Below are positions 26,935-35,602 of a stretch of DNA of 64,000 nucleotides, piece by piece; the stretch's first letter is position 1, and the number at the start of each line of letters is the position of its first letter. The stretch is taken from contig KE332516.1 of NCBI GenBank assembly GCA_000413015.1, positions 62,001 through 126,000 on the forward strand, in the 5' to 3' direction. The DNA comes from Treponema socranskii subsp. paredis ATCC 35535. Lineage in GTDB: Bacteria; Spirochaetota; Spirochaetia; Treponematales; Treponemataceae. The notes below the pieces were generated by a model. It was given only the letters and a program-made list of their open reading frames with translations. It was not told the DNA's origin and ran no database searches. The translations under genes were made by a program, and so were the position numbers.

Positions 26935-27918
26935 CTATTTTTTTATACCCGCTCTGATTTGATCGCGAATCGCCATAAGCGCATCATATTGCGATTTATA
27001 GAGAGCTTCCGTCGCAGCAGGATCTTTATACATCGGTGTTTGATACAATTTTTCCAAATCCGCTTTATACTGCGTATTCGTCTTAATAATTTTTTCACAT
27101 GCAGCGGCAAACTTTCCGACGATCACCTTATCCGTGCCCTTAGGCATAAAAAACGTATTATCGTAGCTGTAGCCGCAGTCTATACCGAGCTCTTTCAATG
27201 TCGGCACATCTTTAAGGATATCCGAACGTTCCGTACTTACATTGGCTATTATTCTCAGCGTACCGTTTTTTACATAATCGATAACTTGGCTGTAATTCAA
27301 TTCGGTCACATCGACATGATTGCCGAGAATAAGCTGGAGCCTCTCTCCCGATCCGCCGGAGCTGACGATGTTAAACTTGGCACCTGCAGCTTGAACCGCG
27401 ATCCCTATCCATTGCGTAGAAGCGCCGGTATTTGCAGTAAAGCGATATTTTCCGGGATCTTTTTTCGTCGCATTCACGACATCCTGATATGTGCGCCAAT
27501 CGGGATGCTGCTTCGCATTGATGAGGAGCACTTCATCCGATGCGCGGGAAAACACGCAGACCGGTTCAAAATCCTGATAACCGAAATCGACCATGCCGGA
27601 AACCTGTGCCATGTGCATGGATATTTGATGAACGAGCACGGTATATCCGTCATTAGCCGCATCCTTTGCCTGTGCCGCACCGATCGTACCGCCGGATCCC
27701 GCAACATTCGTCACAACGACGGGCTGCCGGAGTTCCTGCGTCAAATACTTCGCAAGCGTGCGCGCGTTGACATCCGAATTACCGCCGGCGGCAAACGGGA
27801 CAATGAGATTGATCGATTTTTTCGGCCAATCTATTCCGGTCGTATCCTTTTCTCCGTTTGCAAAAACGGAAAAAGTTGCCGCCGCCAAAACCGAAAATAC
27901 GACAATTAATTTTTTCAT
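26935..27918 (-). CDS. tctC: tripartite tricarboxylate-type transporter, periplasmic binding protein (Bug family)
   Basis: 327 residues with an N-terminal signal peptide (MKKLIVVFSVLAAATFSVFA, then NGEKD). The mature part starts with WPKKSINLIVPFAAGGNSDVNAR, the classical Bug/TctC opening, and VTNVAGSGGTIGA, which shapes the carboxylate pocket. Ribosome site AAGGAG 5 nt before the ATG. Secreted to the periplasm, it would capture the substrate for TctAB. First of the three transporter genes, 66 bp after the lyase gene. Confidence 0.92.
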   Translation of the reverse strand: MKKLIVVFSVLAAATFSVFANGEKDTTGIDWPKKSINLIVPFAAGGNSDVNARTLAKYLTQELRQPVVVTNVAGSGGTIGAAQAKDAANDGYTVLVHQISMHMAQVSGMVDFGYQDFEPVCVFSRASDEVLLINAKQHPDWRTYQDVVNATKKDPGKYRFTANTGASTQWIGIAVQAAGAKFNIVSSGGSGERLQLILGNHVDVTELNYSQVIDYVKNGTLRIIANVSTERSDILKDVPTLKELGIDCGYSYDNTFFMPKGTDKVIVGKFAAACEKIIKTNTQYKADLEKLYQTPMYKDPAATEALYKSQYDALMAIRDQIRAGIKK

Positions 27919-27984
27919 AACAACTCCTTATTAAAAAACAATTCATATAAAACGATGAGTATTCTCTTCGTTTTCACTCAACTC

Positions 27985-28875
27985 TTACCTAATAAGCCCC
28001 ATATCCTTTAGAAGCGCGCGAAGCGTTTCCCGCTGCTCGCCGCTCAAAGGCCGTATCGGTGCCAAACACGTTCCCGCATCGAATCCTTCAAGTTCCAATC
28101 CCTCTTTGATAACTTCCGGAAAGGTTCCCATATTGCATGCGATGCGAAGCGGATTAAGCGCAAACTGCGCATCAAGAGCACCTTCCAAATCACCCGCTTT
28201 GAATTTATCGTAGATATCAGCGACCAAACGCGGCGCCACATTTGCACAGGATGCGATGGAACCAGACGCCCCGGAACAAAGCCCGGCATAGATAAGTGTA
28301 TCGCGGCCGATTAAAACGCTGAAATTTTCGTTTCCTTTCGTAAGCCGCAAGTATTCGGCCGAATTCGTAAAATCTCCGGTACTGTCTTTGATACCGATGA
28401 TATTATCGATTTCGGCAAGACGGGAGACGGTACGAGGCTCTATCGTTACGTTCGTTTTCGGTTTATTGTTGTACATGATTACCGGAAGATCCGTATTTTC
28501 CGCAATCGTTTTGTAGTATTCGTACAATTCATCTTGCGTTTGGGAAACAAACATGGGAGTAAGCACGGAAACGGCATCGAAACCGGCATCTTGAGCAATA
28601 TGTACGCGCTCTATCACTCCTCTCGTTGTAATATGGCTTGCACCCGCATAGATCGGAACGCGGCCTCTCACTTCGTCTTTTGTCGCTTCAAATATGTACC
28701 GTATTTCATCTTTGTCGAATGCATAGAATTCGCCGGTCGTGCCGAGAGGGAAAATACCGTGCACGCCGCATTCAATCAAATGATTAACAATTTTTCTGAA
28801 AGCTTTTTCATTAAACTTTCCGTCATCGGTAAACGGCGTTACAACCGGCGGAATGATTCCGTAAGGTTTAAACAT
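27985..28875 (-). CDS. DapA-family lyase: 5-keto-4-deoxyglucarate aldolase or dehydratase candidate
   Basis: 296 residues of the DHDPS/N-acetylneuraminate lyase superfamily: PLGTTGEF (47-54), the Tyr of VIMYNNKP (about 138) and the Schiff-base Lys in IIGIKDSTGD (about 166). Start MFKPYG (28873-28875); the open frame continues upstream but only overlaps the gudD2 end. In aldarate clusters such enzymes act as 5-dehydro-4-deoxyglucarate dehydratase (KdgD) or as a keto-deoxy acid aldolase. The neighbour garR uses tartronate semialdehyde, which favours the retro-aldol reaction; sequence alone does not decide. Not the lysine-pathway DapA, which is at 32.7 kb. Confidence 0.82.
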   Translation of the reverse strand: MFKPYGIIPPVVTPFTDDGKFNEKAFRKIVNHLIECGVHGIFPLGTTGEFYAFDKDEIRYIFEATKDEVRGRVPIYAGASHITTRGVIERVHIAQDAGFDAVSVLTPMFVSQTQDELYEYYKTIAENTDLPVIMYNNKPKTNVTIEPRTVSRLAEIDNIIGIKDSTGDFTNSAEYLRLTKGNENFSVLIGRDTLIYAGLCSGASGSIASCANVAPRLVADIYDKFKAGDLEGALDAQFALNPLRIACNMGTFPEVIKEGLELEGFDAGTCLAPIRPLSGEQRETLRALLKDMGLIR

Positions 28876-28897
28876 CACACAACTCCTCGCTGTATGT

Positions 28898-30232
28898 TTA
28901 CCTGACCAAACAGGGTTTTTTAGGATCGAATTTCCAATTCGGAATAAGATACTGCATGCCTGCGCTGTCGTCCCTGCCGCCAAGACATTGCTCGGTATAG
29001 AGTTCATGCGCTTTTCGTATCCGCTCCATATCGGGCTCGATCCCCAAACCGGGCTTCGCAGACAATTCGATATATCCGTCTTTTATGGAAAGCGGCTTTT
29101 TCGTAAGGCGCTCGACACCTTCCTGCCAAATCCAGTGCGTATCGATCGCGTTGAGATTTCCCGGCACCGCAGCCGCCGTATGTGCGATCATGGCGAGCGA
29201 AATATCGAAATGATTGTTCGAATGCGAACCCCACGTCATACCGAACTCGCTGCACAGTTGTCCGACCCGCACCGCCCCGCGCATCGTCCAAAAATGGCAA
29301 TCCGCAAGAGGTATGTCTACCGACTGAAGCTCTATCGAATGACAAAGCTCTCTCCAGTCCGTCGCAATCATATTCGTTGCAGTCGGCATACCTGTTGCAC
29401 GGCGGAATTCGGAAAGGATTTCTCGTCCCGAATAACCATGTTCCGCACCGCACGGATCTTCGCAGTACGTCAAAATACCGTGCATATCTTTGCATAATTC
29501 TATAGCTTCGGAAAGCGACCAAGCTCCGTTCGGGTCGAGCGTCATGCGAGCATCGGGAAACGCTTTTTTCATCGATTTGATAATTTCGATTTCTTCACGG
29601 CCGGAAAGAACACCGCCCTTGAGCTTAAAATCTTTAAAACCGTATTTATTTTGTGCAGCCTTCGCAAGAGCTATGAGCGTACCGGCATCCATGGCTTTGT
29701 TACGGCGGAGTCTGTACCATTCGCACGGAGAATCGTCTTCAAAAGTATACGGCAGATCCGTTTTTTTTGCGTCTCCGACAAAAAAGAGATAACCGAGCGC
29801 CAAAACTTTTGTACGTTGTATGCCGTCGCCGAGCAAGTGTGCGGAAGGAACTTCGAGAAACTGTCCGAGAAGATCGAGAAGCGGTGCTTCGATCGCCGTA
29901 ACGACATGAACGCCCGTACGCAAGTCGAAAGTCTGTAAACCGCGTACGTCTTCCCCTCCTTTGCTTTTCAGATAATCCGAAACTTTTTTCAGCGTATTTT
30001 TATAATCGCCGAGTGCACTTCCTTCAATAAGCGATTTGCATTCTTCAAGTGCCGCGGTAATTTTTTTACCGCCGGGGACTTCGCCGCATCCGACCCTCCC
30101 CGTACTGTCGGTTAAAATGACGATATTGCGCGTAAAATAAGGAGCATGAGCCCCGCTCAAATTCAGCAGCATGCTGTCTTTGCCGGCTACCGGATATACA
30201 TCCATCCGCTTTATTACAGGAATTGCACTCAT
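28898..30232 (-). CDS. gudD: glucarate dehydratase, paralogue 2
   Basis: 444 residues, enolase superfamily. Active residues seen: K203-x-K205 in FKLKGG, D233 in LDPNGAW, E258 in CEDPCG, N287 in ATNMIAT and H337 in GSHSNNHFD. All expected for dehydration of glucarate or an epimer (idarate). It starts with ATG 9 bp after the garR stop and is followed by the lyase gene 22 bp later, so it is the paralogue closest to the catabolic enzymes; paralogue 1 is tied to the transporter and regulator. Confidence 0.9.
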   Translation of the reverse strand: MSAIPVIKRMDVYPVAGKDSMLLNLSGAHAPYFTRNIVILTDSTGRVGCGEVPGGKKITAALEECKSLIEGSALGDYKNTLKKVSDYLKSKGGEDVRGLQTFDLRTGVHVVTAIEAPLLDLLGQFLEVPSAHLLGDGIQRTKVLALGYLFFVGDAKKTDLPYTFEDDSPCEWYRLRRNKAMDAGTLIALAKAAQNKYGFKDFKLKGGVLSGREEIEIIKSMKKAFPDARMTLDPNGAWSLSEAIELCKDMHGILTYCEDPCGAEHGYSGREILSEFRRATGMPTATNMIATDWRELCHSIELQSVDIPLADCHFWTMRGAVRVGQLCSEFGMTWGSHSNNHFDISLAMIAHTAAAVPGNLNAIDTHWIWQEGVERLTKKPLSIKDGYIELSAKPGLGIEPDMERIRKAHELYTEQCLGGRDDSAGMQYLIPNWKFDPKKPCLVR

Positions 30233-30241
30233 CCGACTATC

Positions 30242-31126
30242 CTACTTTCCGATTTTCACATTCGTCATTTTTTCGTAGTATTTTGCAAGCGCACTGTGAT
30301 CGTCTTTTTCAAAGCCGTCGGCTTTCAGAGCCTGCATCATTTCCATAACTTCGGCGGTAAGCGGAACGGGAGAGGTTACCGCGTGCGCCGCGTTGAGTGC
30401 GTTAGTCAAATCTTTGATATGGAGTTCGATTCTGAAGCCGGGCTTGTAATCGTGCGCGAGCATCATCGGTGCTTTTGCATTCATAACGGTAGAACCCGCA
30501 AGCCCGCCCTTTATCGCTTGGAACACGAGTTCGGGGTCGACGCCGGCTTTGCGTGAAAACATCAGCGCTTCCGCAAGAGAGGCGATATTGCAGGCGACGA
30601 CGATTTGATTTGCGAGCTTTGCGACGTTTCCCGCACCGAGCTCTCCGACATATACGACCGAGCCCGCCATCGCTTTGAGTACGTCATAATAGGTATCGAA
30701 CAGCTCTTTTTTTCCGCCGACCATAACCGACAGCGTACCGTCTATCGCTTTCGGTTCGCCCCCCGAAACGGGCGCGTCGAGCATATCGACTCCGAGCTTT
30801 GCAAGGTCGGCTCCGATTTTGCGGCTTTCAACGGGATCGATAGAGCTCATATCGATGAGGATCGCGCCCTTTTTCACCGTTTCCGCGATACCGCCCTTGT
30901 CGAAAACGGCCGCACGTACGTGCGGAGAGTTCGGCACCATTGTGATAATGAGGCTGCATTCTTTCGCAACGGCAGCTCCGTTTTCCGCAGCCTTTGCCCC
31001 GCAGCTTACAACTTCGGCGACTGCGTCTTTATGAAAATCGCATACGACGAGTTCATGCCCGGCTTTGATAAGGTTTTTGCTCATCGGCTTTCCCATAATA
31101 CCGAGTCCGATAAATCCTATTTTCAT
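30242..31126 (-). CDS. garR: tartronate semialdehyde reductase (2-hydroxy-3-oxopropionate reductase)
   Basis: Beta-hydroxyacid dehydrogenase that reduces tartronate semialdehyde to glycerate. 294 residues: IGFIGLGIMGKPMSKNL (3-19, NAD(P) binding), DAPVSGGEPKA (116-126, substrate), GAGNVAKLANQI with catalytic Lys (about 166-177), and KDLTNAL near 240. Normal family length. First gene of the operon; GGGGG lies 6 nt before the ATG and a strong promoter about 75 bp upstream. 3-hydroxyisobutyrate dehydrogenase is the main alternative; context decides for GarR. Confidence 0.87.
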   Translation of the reverse strand: MKIGFIGLGIMGKPMSKNLIKAGHELVVCDFHKDAVAEVVSCGAKAAENGAAVAKECSLIITMVPNSPHVRAAVFDKGGIAETVKKGAILIDMSSIDPVESRKIGADLAKLGVDMLDAPVSGGEPKAIDGTLSVMVGGKKELFDTYYDVLKAMAGSVVYVGELGAGNVAKLANQIVVACNIASLAEALMFSRKAGVDPELVFQAIKGGLAGSTVMNAKAPMMLAHDYKPGFRIELHIKDLTNALNAAHAVTSPVPLTAEVMEMMQALKADGFEKDDHSALAKYYEKMTNVKIGK

Positions 31127-31200
31127 AATATACCCCCGAAATATAAAATATCTTTTCTTACAATCCCATGATATGGATCTTTTTATATCAATCTTCTAAA

Positions 31201-31229
31201 ATCATAAGACATACGGGTGTTTTTGTCAA
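31201..31229 (-). promoter_or_regulatory. aldarate operon promoter
   Basis: Minus strand TTGACA (31224-31229), 17 nt, TATGAT (31201-31206). Leader of about 68 nt before garR. The perfect operator seen at iclR is not repeated here in recognisable form. Confidence 0.65.
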
Positions 31230-31366
31230 GTGAATTTATATTTTTAAATGTATTTATATATATTTTTATAAATTAAATTGATTTTTATAAATAATATTGA
31301 TATAAAATGAAAAAATTAGATTAAATTCAGAATTTAATACGGAACTGCCGGGTACTACAATTGAGA
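31230..31366. other. very AT-rich intergenic stretch
   Basis: Upstream of the aldarate promoter: runs such as 'tttatatatatttttataaatt' (broken up here) with almost no G or C. It may act as an UP element or bent DNA for the garR promoter. No gene. Confidence 0.45.
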
Positions 31367-31405
31367 AAATAAAAATTACCGCGCGTTTTTTAAAACACAC
31401 GGTAA
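31367..31405 (-). terminator. intrinsic terminator of dapA-asd
   Basis: TTACCGCGCGTTTT/AAAACACACGGTAA, 14 pairs with two mismatches (31376-31405). On the minus strand it is followed by TTTTTATTTT. It lies about 107 nt after the asd stop. Confidence 0.65.
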
Positions 31406-31511
31406 AACGATGAGATAAAAATCAACAGTATCAATATCACAGAATCCGCACGAAAAGAGAAAATTTCGGCGTACCGCATCTTTTTGCAGTACACGCGATT
31501 AAAAAGCGACC

Positions 31512-32612
31512 TTACAGCGCATCGAAAAAGCCCTTGGCTTTCAAGAGTTCCGCGTTCAAAATGCCGCCGAGCGCAGCGCCTCGTTTCGTATTGTGACTCA
31601 GCGAAACGAATTTTACGTCGAACACGTTGCACGAGCGGAGCCGTCCGATAACGCAGGCCATGCCGCCTTCGGTTTCACGGTCACGTCTCGGCTGCGGGCG
31701 GTTTTCTTCGGAACGAAGCACGATCGGATGAACGGGAGCGGACGGCAGCTGTAATTCCTGCGGAACCGAGCGATAGTTCTTCCACACGCGCGCGATCTCT
31801 TCGAGCGAAGGTTTTTTCTCCTGCGGTAAATCGAAGTCGAGGTTTACGCAGGCGGTATGTCCGTCGACGACGGGAACGCGCGTACATGTCGACGATACGG
31901 CAGGACCCGCCGCATTCACGATTTCGCCGTCTTTAACCGAACCGAGTATTTTCAAACATTCGCGCTCGGTTTTTTCTTCTTCGCCTCCGATAAACGGCAC
32001 GATATTGTCGATCATGTCGAAGGACGGCACGCCGGGATAGCCCGCCCCGCTGGTCGCCTGCAGCGTCGTCACGATCATGCGCTTGATCGGATAGCCCGCC
32101 TGAATGAGGGCGTGGATCGGCATCATATAAGTTTGCAGCGAACAGTTCGGCTTTACGACAATAAAGCCCTTGTCCCAGCCGTAGTGCAGCTTTTGAAAAG
32201 CGATCACGTCGAGGTGCGCCCAGTTGATTTCCGGCACGAGCATGGGTACGTCGCTCGTCCAGCGGTTTGCGCTCGCGTTTGAAACTACGGGAATGCCCTC
32301 CGCCGCATAGCGCGCTTCGAGCGCTTTGATTTCGTCTTTGCTCATTTCAAGCGCGCTGAATACGAACGCGCATTCGCTGAGCGCACGCGGCGCATCGTTT
32401 GCATCCTCGACGGTAAGCTTTGCAACGCCCGAAGGGATATCAGCACCGATGAGCCAGCGGTTTGCGACCGCTTCTTCGTACGATTTACCCGCGGAGCGCG
32501 GACTTGCCGCAACATAACTCACTTCAAACCACGGATGATTTTCAAGCAGCGCAATATAACGCTGACCGACCATGCCCGTCGCACCGAGCACACCCACCGG
32601 TATCTTTTCCAT
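31512..32612 (-). CDS. asd: aspartate-semialdehyde dehydrogenase (archaeal/fungal type)
   Basis: Reduces aspartyl phosphate to aspartate semialdehyde for lysine/diaminopimelate and threonine synthesis. 366 residues: VGVLGATGMVGQRYI (5-19) for NADPH, the catalytic Cys of VVKPNCSLQTYM (about 154), ATSGAGYPGVPS, and the His of FVSLSHNTKRGAA. The motifs are those of the archaeal/fungal branch (TIGR00978-like). Start ATG 32610-32612 with AAGGAA 7 nt upstream. It follows dapA by 88 bp in one unit. Confidence 0.92.
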   Translation of the reverse strand: MEKIPVGVLGATGMVGQRYIALLENHPWFEVSYVAASPRSAGKSYEEAVANRWLIGADIPSGVAKLTVEDANDAPRALSECAFVFSALEMSKDEIKALEARYAAEGIPVVSNASANRWTSDVPMLVPEINWAHLDVIAFQKLHYGWDKGFIVVKPNCSLQTYMMPIHALIQAGYPIKRMIVTTLQATSGAGYPGVPSFDMIDNIVPFIGGEEEKTERECLKILGSVKDGEIVNAAGPAVSSTCTRVPVVDGHTACVNLDFDLPQEKKPSLEEIARVWKNYRSVPQELQLPSAPVHPIVLRSEENRPQPRRDRETEGGMACVIGRLRSCNVFDVKFVSLSHNTKRGAALGGILNAELLKAKGFFDAL

Positions 32613-32700
32613 AATAATTTCCTTAATAATTTTATTCGTCAAATATAAATTCGGCGGAGCGCAACGCACGCCTTACAATCCGCACGATGCAATCCGTGCG

Positions 32701-33606
32701 TTACAATCCGCACACCGAAAGCGCTTCTTCGATAATTTTTTTCGCCTCATCGTACACATCGACGAGCGGCAAACGCACGCTCCCCGAAGGCAAACCTTTG
32801 ACGCGCATCGCATATTTTATCGACGTGGGATTTCCGTCGATAAAGGCCGCTTTGAAAAACGGCAGCAAGCGGTAATGAATTTTCCGCGCCGCTTCATAAT
32901 CGCCCGAAAGAGCCGCCTTCACCATTTCCGTAACCGGAGCAGGGGCCGCATTCGAAACGACCGATACGACACCGTCGCCGCCGCATGCGATGAGCGGAAG
33001 CGTCATCGCATCGTCTCCGCTCAGCACTGCAAAGTCGGGATGCTTCGATTTAATCGTGTCGATAACATCCGTCATCTGCGAAATGCTGCCGCTCGCTTCT
33101 TTGACGCCCGCGATATTCGGCAAATCCGCGATGCGCGAAAGCGTCGGCGTATCGATATTTTTTCCGGTGCGGCCGGCGATATTGTACACGAGGATCGGAA
33201 TGCCTATGCGAGAAACCGCTTCAAAGTGCCGGAATATGCCTTCGGACGAAGGTTTATTATAATAAGGAGTTACGACGAGAGCGGCATCGGCGCCCGCCTT
33301 TTTTGCGCGCTCCGTATAACGGACGGCATCTCTCGTATTGTTGCTGCCCGCGCCGAGGACGACGGGTACTTTGACTCTTCTCTCTTTTTCGAACGCACGC
33401 ACTTCTTCCATTACGACATCGATGATACGCTGCTCTTCGTCTTCATCGAGCGTCGGCGTTTCGCCCGTCGTACCGAGCGGCACGAGCCCGTCGATACCCT
33501 CTTCCATTTGAAAACGGAGCAGCTTTCGATATCCGTCATAATCGATCGAACCGTCTTCCTTCATCGGCGTAATCATCGCCGTAAATGCACCGCGTAACCG
33601 TATCAT
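32701..33606 (-). CDS. dapA: 4-hydroxy-tetrahydrodipicolinate synthase
   Basis: Condenses pyruvate with aspartate semialdehyde, the first step to diaminopimelate and lysine. 301 residues: GLVPLGTTGETPTL (40-53), VVTPYYNKPSSEG (110-122), the Tyr of ILVYNIAGRTG (about 143) and Schiff-base Lys in IAGVKEASGS (about 171). The Arg of GRTG (carboxylate binding in true DapA) is present, which separates it from the lyase at 28 kb. GTGAGG before the ATG. Adjacent asd supplies its substrate. Confidence 0.93.
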   Translation of the reverse strand: MIRLRGAFTAMITPMKEDGSIDYDGYRKLLRFQMEEGIDGLVPLGTTGETPTLDEDEEQRIIDVVMEEVRAFEKERRVKVPVVLGAGSNNTRDAVRYTERAKKAGADAALVVTPYYNKPSSEGIFRHFEAVSRIGIPILVYNIAGRTGKNIDTPTLSRIADLPNIAGVKEASGSISQMTDVIDTIKSKHPDFAVLSGDDAMTLPLIACGGDGVVSVVSNAAPAPVTEMVKAALSGDYEAARKIHYRLLPFFKAAFIDGNPTSIKYAMRVKGLPSGSVRLPLVDVYDEAKKIIEEALSVCGL

Positions 33607-33671
33607 AATCGCCTCACGCTTTCGAATAATGAGCGCATTATCGCACGTTTATGCGTTTTGAGCAATGCGTT

Positions 33672-34631
33672 TTATTTTCGACAGCCGGTCGTAAAATCGA
33701 CTTCATTGACAAGCGCTTGTCCGTTTGCAAAGCGTTTCAAATTATCAAGAGCGATCGTAAAGATGCGACGAAAAGTTTCCGGCAAATGATACCCGCCTGC
33801 AACGTGCGGCGTCAAAATTAAATTCGGCGCTTTCCAAAGCTTCGAATCGGCGGGAAGCGGTTCGGGAACGGTCACGTCGATTGCCGCGCCGGCGATCAGT
33901 TTTTCCGTAAGCGCCGCATAGAGGTCGTCAGATTTTACGGCGCTGCCTCGTCCCGCATTCAAAAAAAATGCCGACCTTTTCATACGGGAAAATCGCGCTT
34001 CGTTCCACATTCCCTCGGTCGACGCATTCGACGGCAAAACGGACGCTACGACATCGGCACGCTCCAGCATTTCGTCAAGTTTGTCGATCGCAGCGACTTC
34101 ATCGAAAAAATCAAGCGCGGATGCGGCCTTTCGTTTTATGCCGATCGTATAAGCACCGACGCCTTTAACGAGACGGGCAAAATACGTTCCTATATCGCCC
34201 GTTCCGGCAATCAAAACGCACGCGCCTTCAGGCGTCGTCACATCTCCCATATCGGTCCATGCGGATTTGTTTTGCGCATCGCGGTACAGGTGCAGTTTTT
34301 TCATAAACATGAACATGACGGCGAACATATGCTCCGCCACGGCTTGTCCGTATGCGCCGCTCGCATTGGTAAGTTTCGCGCCGACGGGAAAAACGCAGGG
34401 AGCGATGTACGCATCGGCGCCTGCGGAATTGAGCTGCATCCATTTGAGATTCGAAGCATCTTTTAATAAAATCGGATCCGCATTTCCGAAGATGATTTCG
34501 GCGCCTTGTATGATTTCCTTTGTCGCTGCATTTGCCGCGCAGTACAAAACTTCATATCGATCGTGCGACGCAGCTTCAAGCGCGCGCTTTTGTTCGGCTG
34601 TCAAATCCCACAGACATACAAGTTTTTTCAT
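33672..34631 (-). CDS. D-isomer 2-hydroxyacid dehydrogenase family protein
   Basis: 319 residues of the NAD-dependent formate/glycerate dehydrogenase family. Rossmann motif VLIAGTGDIGTYFARL (about 143-158), the active Arg region FFLNAGRGSAV (about 229-239), acidic partner in DVTVPEPLP, and the His of ILTPHVAGG (about 281). The ATG 34629-34631 is used (GGGGGCC upstream); an upstream in-frame TTG overlaps that site. The substrate is not evident; hydroxypyruvate/glyoxylate reduction is a general possibility for the family. It ends 66 bp upstream of dapA and may be cotranscribed. Confidence 0.85.
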   Translation of the reverse strand: MKKLVCLWDLTAEQKRALEAASHDRYEVLYCAANAATKEIIQGAEIIFGNADPILLKDASNLKWMQLNSAGADAYIAPCVFPVGAKLTNASGAYGQAVAEHMFAVMFMFMKKLHLYRDAQNKSAWTDMGDVTTPEGACVLIAGTGDIGTYFARLVKGVGAYTIGIKRKAASALDFFDEVAAIDKLDEMLERADVVASVLPSNASTEGMWNEARFSRMKRSAFFLNAGRGSAVKSDDLYAALTEKLIAGAAIDVTVPEPLPADSKLWKAPNLILTPHVAGGYHLPETFRRIFTIALDNLKRFANGQALVNEVDFTTGCRK

Positions 34632-34643
34632 ATCGGCCCCCAA

Positions 34644-35570
34644 TTAAAAACCTTCCGGCAATTTTGCACATACCGTAAGCATATCGCCGCTTACCGGATG
34701 CGGAAACGAAAGCGAATACGCGTGGAGAAAAAGCCGTTCCGCTCTTTCCCCTCCGTAGCGTTCGTCGCCGAAAATCGGCATACCGCGAGAGGCGAGATGG
34801 ATGCGGATTTGATGCGTGCGTCCGGTAATCGGCCGCGCTTCGATCCTTAACAATTTTTTTCCGTCCCTCGCGCATTCGCCGAGCACCGTAAAATCCGTAC
34901 GTGCAAAGCGCCCTCGCCCGTCCGTTACTTCACCCCACATGCCGCTTCCGCCGAGCTTGCCGATTCTGCTTTCGACGCTGAAATTCGCTTCAGGCGGCGC
35001 AAAAGGTTTTGCGGCGAGAGCGCGGTATATTTTTTGCACGCCGCCGCTTTCGAACAGTTCGTGTATGCGCGCGTTTACCGAGCGCTGTTTTGTAAAAAGC
35101 AAAACCCCGCTCGTTGTCCTGTCGAGGCGGTGCATGATCCCCGCATACGGCTTGTTTCGAAGCGAAGAATTTTTTTTCCGCAGCCAAGCGATGACGGCAT
35201 CGTGCATATTGTCCCGCTTTCCCGCAATCGTCGGTTCGGTAAGAAAGAAAGCTGGCTTATCGACGATTATTAAAAAATCGTCTTCGTATAAAATCGATTT
35301 TTCGGAAAGCTCGAAAGATATGTCGCCGTTTTGTTTTTCGTAAAAAAATTTTTCCCGATCGATTTTTACGGCGATGCGGCTTCCTTTTTTTATCGCGTAC
35401 GCGGGGATGCGGCGCTGCGCCCCGTCCGAAAATACCGCACCGGCAATGATGAGCCGGCGTATTTTGGAATTGCTTACGGATACTTCACCGCCGAAATACT
35501 GCGGCAGCTTTTTTCGCAAAAGCTCGTCGAGACGGGAAGCTTCATCGGCGATAAAAAAAATCGTTTCCAC
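34644..35570 (-). CDS. RluA-family RNA pseudouridine synthase
   Basis: 308 residues: N-terminal S4-like RNA-binding part (about 12-75), then the catalytic domain with GIMHRLDRTTSGVLLFTK (about 147-164), where Asp is the nucleophile, YRALAAKP, and RPITGRTHQIRIHLASRGMPIFGDERYG, the family signature. Converts specific uridines in 23S rRNA or tRNA; which one cannot be told. It precedes the hydroxyacid dehydrogenase by 12 bp on the same strand. Confidence 0.9.
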   Translation of the reverse strand: METIFFIADEASRLDELLRKKLPQYFGGEVSVSNSKIRRLIIAGAVFSDGAQRRIPAYAIKKGSRIAVKIDREKFFYEKQNGDISFELSEKSILYEDDFLIIVDKPAFFLTEPTIAGKRDNMHDAVIAWLRKKNSSLRNKPYAGIMHRLDRTTSGVLLFTKQRSVNARIHELFESGGVQKIYRALAAKPFAPPEANFSVESRIGKLGGSGMWGEVTDGRGRFARTDFTVLGECARDGKKLLRIEARPITGRTHQIRIHLASRGMPIFGDERYGGERAERLFLHAYSLSFPHPVSGDMLTVCAKLPEGF

Positions 35571-35602
35571 CGCAGAGCCGCTTTTTATGCGGATTTTCCG
35601 CG

